A DNA stretch of 64,000 nucleotides from Rhabdophis nuchalis (Eukaryota > Chordata > Lepidosauria > Squamata > Natricidae): the NCBI GenBank assembly GCA_039707465.1, contig CM077647.1, positions 49,493,110-49,557,109 on the forward strand, in the 5' to 3' direction. How positions within the stretch are numbered: position 1 is the first letter of the stretch; the number at the start of each line of letters is the position of its first letter. Made by a program: the position numbers and the translations under genes. Shown piece after piece: positions 59,401 through 64,000 of the stretch. The notes beneath the pieces are model-generated. The model was not told the origin of the DNA. It saw only the letters and a program-made list of their open reading frames with translations, and made no database searches.

Positions 59401-59592
59401 GTTTATTTGAACCGACCAAAATCAAGATTGTTAAAAGTAAAAGGAAAGATTTTAAAATTGATTTATTTGATCAAGGTTAAATTCGATATATTGTTAACTC
59501 ATAATATATTTTGCTGATATTAGAACTGAAATGATGAGGCTTTAAAAAGTAGGATATGATAAGAAGATATATTTGTTATCTTTTAAAAGGAG
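56428..59592. other. AT-rich host DNA
   Basis: About 3.2 kb with no exon or RNA gene recognised. The segment 57075-57310 (tgaatgccactcaactctgggcaact; caaggccttttaaaatgtcatc; aaggtggaacctcattgcc) resembles a strongly decayed LINE 3' end on the minus strand, but I cannot name it. Confidence 0.5.
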
Positions 59593-61999
59593 ATTACTTA
59601 CTTTACTTTACTTTACTTTTATTTGATTTCTATACCGGCCTTCTCCCCTTTGGGACTCAGGGCGGTGTACAGCCAGAATAAAAATGATGATACAGAGTTT
59701 AAAAGCAGTATTAAAAAGAAATATTAAATAATTGGCCAATATTTAAAAATCACAAACTAAAATCACTATTAAAAATCCCTTTAAAATTATGATAGCCTGG
59801 CAGTGCAAAATAAGTGCGTCTTCAGGGCCCGACGGAAGACATGTAGATCTGAGATTGTCCTTAGTCCAGGGGGTAGATCATTCCAGAGGGCGGGAGCTGC
59901 CACAGAGAAGACCCCCTGGGGGTCACCAGCCAACATTGTTTAGCCGACGGCACCCTGAGGAGGCTCTCTCTGTGAGAGCGAACTGGACAGTGGGAGGTAT
60001 TTGGTAGCAGGAGGAGGTCTTGCAGGTAACCAGGTCCCTTGCCATGGAGTGCTTTAAAGGTGGTTACTAGTACCTTGAAGCACACCCGGAAAGCCACAGG
60101 CAGCCAGTGCAGCTTGCGCAGGAGAGGTGTCACGTAGGAACATCTAGAAGCTCCCAGAATCCCCCGCGCAGCCGCATTCTGAACTAACTGGAGCCTCCGG
60201 ATGCTCCTCAAGGGAAGTCCCATGTAGAGAGCATTGCAATAGTTCAGACAGAAGGTGGCGATGGCTTGGGTGACCATGCGTAAGGCGTCACGATCCAGAA
60301 AGGGGCGCAATTGGCGTATCAGGCGAACCTGATAAAAAGCCCCCTTGTCCACGGCTATCATATGATCTTCTAGAGACAGCCGAGAGTCCAGGAGGACGCC
60401 CAAGTTATGAGCCTTCTCTGTGGGAGCCAATGTCTTGCCCCCGATAGTCAGAGATGGTATCAACTGACTATACCGTGACGCCGGAAGCCACAGCCACTCA
60501 GTCTTGGATGGGTTGAGTCGAAGCCTGTTCTTCCCCATCCAGACTCGCACGGCCTCCAGACACCGGGACATCACTTCCACAGCATCGTTGGGGTGGTCTG
60601 GGGTAGACATGTACAGCCGAGTGTCATCAGCGTACTGATGGAACTCTACCCCAAAACCACAGATGATCTCACCCAACAGCTTCATATAAATGTTGAACAG
60701 GAGGGGTGAGAGGACCGACCCCTGTGGGACCCCACAAGTGAGGTCCCTCGATGTCGACCTCTGCCCCCCTGCCAACACAAACTGCGACTGGTCAGAGAGA
60801 TAGGAAGAGAACCACCGTATAATGGTGCCCCCCACTCCCAAGCCCCTCAACCGGTGCAGCATGATACCATGGTCGATGGTATCGAAAGCCGCTGAGAGAT
60901 CTAACAGGACCAGGATAGATGACCATGATAGAGATCATCAACCAACGCGACCAATGCCATCTCCGTGCTGTACCCAGGCTGAAAGCCGGACTGGCGTGAG
61001 TCCTGATAGACAGATTCATCCAGGTTCTGAGGGAACTGTTGGGCCACCACACTCTCAATAACCTTCGCGATGAAACGAAGGTTGGAGACAGGACGGTAGT
61101 TGGCCAAAACAGCCGGATCCAGAGAGGGCTTCTTGAGGAGGGGCCTCACATCCGCCTCTTTCAAGGCGGCCGGCAAGAACCCCTCACTCAAGGAAGCGTT
61201 ATTAATTCCCTGGAGCCAGCCTTGTGTAACCTCCCGGGAGGCCAGTACCAACCAGGAGGGACATGGGTCCAATAAACATGTGGTGGTGTTCAGTCATCCC
61301 AGCAACCTGTCCATGTCCTCAGGAGTCACAGGACCGAACGCCTCCCAGATGACATTCTCAAGACCAGCCGCCCTGTGCCTCCATCAGCCCGTCAGAACTA
61401 GTCCAGTCAGAGGCCAACCCGTCACTAATCTGATCGATTTTATCTTGCAGATAACACCCAAAATCCTCCGCTCAACCCAGCAAGGGAGTATCCCACGCCC
61501 TCAAATAAAGAAGGGAGTGGGTTACCCTGAACAGGGCGGCTGGTCGGTTATCTGCAGACGCGATGAGAGCGGAAAAATAATTGCGTTTTGCCACTCTTAT
61601 CGCCACTAGGTAGGTCCTTAAATAGGACCTTACCAGTGTCCGATCAGACTCGGAGCAGGTGGCCCTCCAACCGCACTCTAGGCATCTCTTCCGATGCTTC
61701 ATCACCCTCAATTCCTTAGAGAACCAAGGAGCTAAGGTGGTTTGGCATCGGGTGAGGGGCTGCAAGGGCACGACTCGGTCCAGGGCCCCCATGGCCGCAG
61801 TATTCCAAGCGGCCACCAGGTCCTCAGTCGAGTTGTGGGTCAGGGTCTCAGGTACCTCTCAGTGTCCATCAGGCGCCTGGGGCAGAACCATATCACCGGT
61901 TCAGGTTCCGACTCCCTGCAGTGGGGTGCAGCAGTTGGAAAGTCAAGCCGAAGGAGAGAGTGATCTGACCATGACAGGGGTTTGATGACTATTTCCCCT
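59593..61999 (-). mobile_element. L2-clade LINE (copy F, second subfamily), left part
   Basis: Minus strand. The tail is (AAAGT)n (59596-59620), then the 3' hairpin (loop AAAG), 3' UTR, reverse transcriptase and the end of the endonuclease domain (the SDHS region at about 61960-61990). Its sequence resumes at 63772 without loss, so F and H are one element split by copy G. Confidence 0.9.
59861..61960 (-). pseudogene. L2 ORF2 (copy F), broken
   Basis: Reverse-transcriptase pieces: DPCPSWLVLASREVTQGWLQ (about 61270), the catalytic QYADDTRLYMS (about 60630) and the C-terminal domain ending near 59861. Lesions include a deletion near 60925-60945 (in the VDDLW...LLDLS region), frame changes near 61290-61470 and a frameshift near 59900. 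No activity expected. Confidence 0.85.
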
Positions 62000-63771
62000 T
62001 ACTTCCGAAGATATGGACAGGTTACGTGGGCGACTGCGAGCCACCACATGTTTATTGGACCCGTGTCCCTCCTGGCTTGTACTGGCATCCTGGGAGGTTA
62101 CACGAGGCTGGCTCCAGGAAATAGTGAATGCTGCTTTGAGTGAGGGGATCTTGCCTACCTTCTTGAAAGAGGCGGTGGTGAGACTCCTCCTCAAGAAGCC
62201 TTCCCTGGACCCAGCATTGTTAGTAAATTACCGTCCGGTCTCCAACCTTCACTTTCTAGTGAAGGTTGTAGAGAGTGTGGTGGCACAACAGTTTCCCCGT
62301 CACCTAGAGGAGATTGATTATCTGGACCCGCGCCAGTCTGGCTTTCGGCCCGGACACAGCACTGAGACGGCATTGGTCGTGTTGGTGGATGATCTCTGGA
62401 GGGCCAGAGATGGGGGTTGTTCCTCCATCCTGGTCCTATTAGACCTCTCGGTGGCTTTTGATACCATCGACCATGGTATCCTATTGCATCGACTGGAGGG
62501 GTTGGGGGTGAGGGGCACCGTTTTACGGTGGTTCTCCTCCTACCTCTCTGGTCGATCGCAATTTGTGTTAGCAGGAGGGCAGAGGTCGGCCCCGCGACCC
62601 CTCACATTTGGGGTGCCTCAGGGGTTGGTCCTCTCACCGCTCCTGTTCAACACATATATGAAGACACTGGGCGAGATCATCCATGGTTTTGGGGTAGAAT
62701 ACCATCTCTACGCTGACGATACGCAGCTGTATATATCTACCCCGAACCACCCCATTGATGCTGTCGAAGTGATGTCCCGGTGCCTGGAAGCCGTGCAGAT
62801 CTGGATGGGAAGGAACAGACTCAGACTCAACCCATCCAAGACCCAGTGGCTGTGGCTTCCAGCGTCTCGGTACAACCAGTTCACTCCATAGGGGGGGAAC
62901 ATCTAGCCCCTGTGGATGGGGCACGCAATTTGGGCGTCCTCCTGGATACCTGGCTGTCTATGGATGATCAAGTGACGGCCGTGGCCAGGGGGGCATTCTA
63001 CCAGGTGAACCTGGTACACCAGTTGCATCCCCTATTGGACCGGGATGCCCTTCGCACGGTCACTCATGCCCTTGTGACATCCCGTCTAGACTACTGTAAC
63101 GCTCTCTACATGGGGCTTTCCTTGAGGTGCACCCGAAGACTGCAGCTAGTCCAGAATGCGGCCGCGCGGGCAATTCTGGATGACCCTAGGCATTCCCACG
63201 TAACACCGCTCCTGCGCGAGCTGCACTGTCTGCCTGTGATCTTTCGGGTGCGCTTCAAAGTGCTGATCACCATCTTTAAAGCGCTCCATGGCACGGGACA
63301 TAGCTATCTGAGAGATCGCATCCTGCCCCATACATCCCTTCGACCAATTTGCTCCCACAGAGAGGGACTTCTCCGGGTGCCATCCACTAGGCAATGCCAG
63401 TGGGCGACGCCCAGGGGAAGGGCCTTCTCTGTGGTGGGCCCAACTCTATGGAACGACCTACCCCCCAAGCTCAGAACAACCCCAGATCTCCGCGCCTTCC
63501 GTCAAAAGCTCAAGACCCATCTCTTCCAGCAGCCTGGCCTAACCTACCTTCCAGCCCTTTTAGTCTGAATATCTAAAAAATTTTAATCGGGTTTTTAAGG
63601 GGTTTAGTTTTTAGGATTTTAGGTTTTTTAGCACAGGGATAAATTGTTTAATTTGATTTTATATATTTATGATGTATCTATGTTTGTACGTTTTTTAATT
63701 CCCCTGTGCACCACCTCGAGTCCCTTCGGGGAGAGGGAGCAGTCTACAAATTAAATTTATTATTATTATTA
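62000..63771 (+). mobile_element. L2-clade LINE (copy G, J-type subfamily) inserted in copy F/H
   Basis: 5'-truncated plus-strand copy starting at the sequence equivalent to about 39227 of copy J and ending with the 3' hairpin (about 63708-63745, loop TTCG) and a short (ATT)4 tail. It separates two abutting parts of the minus-strand copy F/H in the endonuclease region. At most a TTA duplication is visible. Confidence 0.92.
62013..63568 (+). pseudogene. L2 ORF2 (copy G), one deletion
   Basis: The first frame (62013-62891) carries FRPGHSTETALVVLVDDLWR, LLDLSVAFDTIDH, the GVPQGLVLSPLLF motif and YADDTQLYIS (about 62712). About 10 bases are missing near 62889 relative to copy J, after which the reading moves to another frame through HQLHPLLDRDALRTVTHALV to the C-terminus at 63568. 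Endonuclease absent. Confidence 0.87.
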
Positions 63772-64000
63772 AACCAAGATCACTCAACCACTGGCCAGAG
63801 ACAAAAGCAAGATCCAGTGTGTGTCCTCCAGTGTGAGTGGGGTCATGAATTAACTGAGTCAGATCCATGGCTGTCATGGAAGCCATGAACTCCCGCGCCA
63901 TCTCGGATGATTCACCTACCGATGGCAAGTTGAAATCCCCCATGACTAACAGCCTGGGGGTACCAACCGCCACCTCGGCTATTACATTGAGAAGCTCGGG
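63772..64000 (-). mobile_element. L2-clade LINE (copy H = continuation of F), cut by window end
   Basis: Minus-strand endonuclease region: VGTPRLLVMGDFNLPSVGES (about 63965-63905) through FVSGQWLSDLGL at 63780. It continues directly into the sequence at 61999 of copy F. The element extends beyond the window. Confidence 0.9.

Noticed and set aside
61990..62010. Twin-priming inversion explaining the head-to-head F and G
   Set aside because: Both copies have their own 3' hairpin and tail and belong to different subfamilies, and F resumes as H after G, so it is a nested insertion.

Overview
This is a vertebrate nuclear window, almost certainly from a squamate reptile (lizard or snake). The evidence is the repeat content: a Sauria-type tRNA SINE, other tRNA-derived SINEs, a BovB 3' end, CR1 3' ends (one with an AATAG-type tail), many copies of a young L2/CR1-superfamily LINE, hAT and Tc1/mariner-like MITEs, an L1-derived element and a chromodomain Ty3 LTR retrotransposon. 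Snake or anguimorph is a guess from the AATAG-tailed CR1. I recognise no host exon, no tRNA or rRNA gene, no CRISPR and no bacterial-style operon. Every convincing coding region belongs to a transposable element.

Layout. From 1 to about 36 kb is AT-rich non-coding host DNA with scattered older or short repeats: an L2 3' end with a large AAT/ATT microsatellite at the left edge, two copies of a 135-bp palindromic hAT MITE, SINE fragments, a 489-bp Tc1/mariner-like MITE inside a CR1 tail, an L2 3' end at 13.8-14.5 kb, further DNA-transposon MITEs at 20.8-22.8 kb, a BovB/LINE pair at 27.5-28.1 kb, CR1 and SINE pieces at 30-31 kb, and a perfect 101-bp direct repeat at 35.5/35.9 kb. From about 36 kb to the end is a dense nest of younger insertions: a near full-length L2-clade LINE (37.1-41.0 kb), a CpG-rich hAT element inside another hAT MITE (41.2-43.4 kb), L2 copies at 44.5-48.1 kb (one inserted in another), an ORF1-only L1 ('half-L1') with a target-site duplication (48.1-50.5 kb) that itself received an L2, a recent Ty3/Tf1-sushi-type LTR retrotransposon with near-identical LTRs (50.7-56.4 kb) split by a 124-bp L2 tail, about 3 kb of host DNA, and another L2-in-L2 nest (59.6-64.0 kb, running off the window).

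How the parts relate. The L2-clade LINE is the main actor: eleven copies or fragments share a 3'-terminal hairpin with an invariant UCCC/GGGA stem, a different tetraloop in many copies, and a copy-specific microsatellite tail (ATT, AAT, ATTCG, ATTTG, AAATAC, AAAGT). These copies inserted with 0-5 bp target duplications into each other, into the half-L1 and into the LTR element, which gives a relative order of events. The Ty3 element carries an 11-nt perfect match between its predicted transcript 5' end and its primer-binding site, the hallmark of Tf1/sushi self-priming. The most interesting items are the half-L1, the L2 3' hairpin/tail system, and the self-priming LTR element broken by an L2 fragment.
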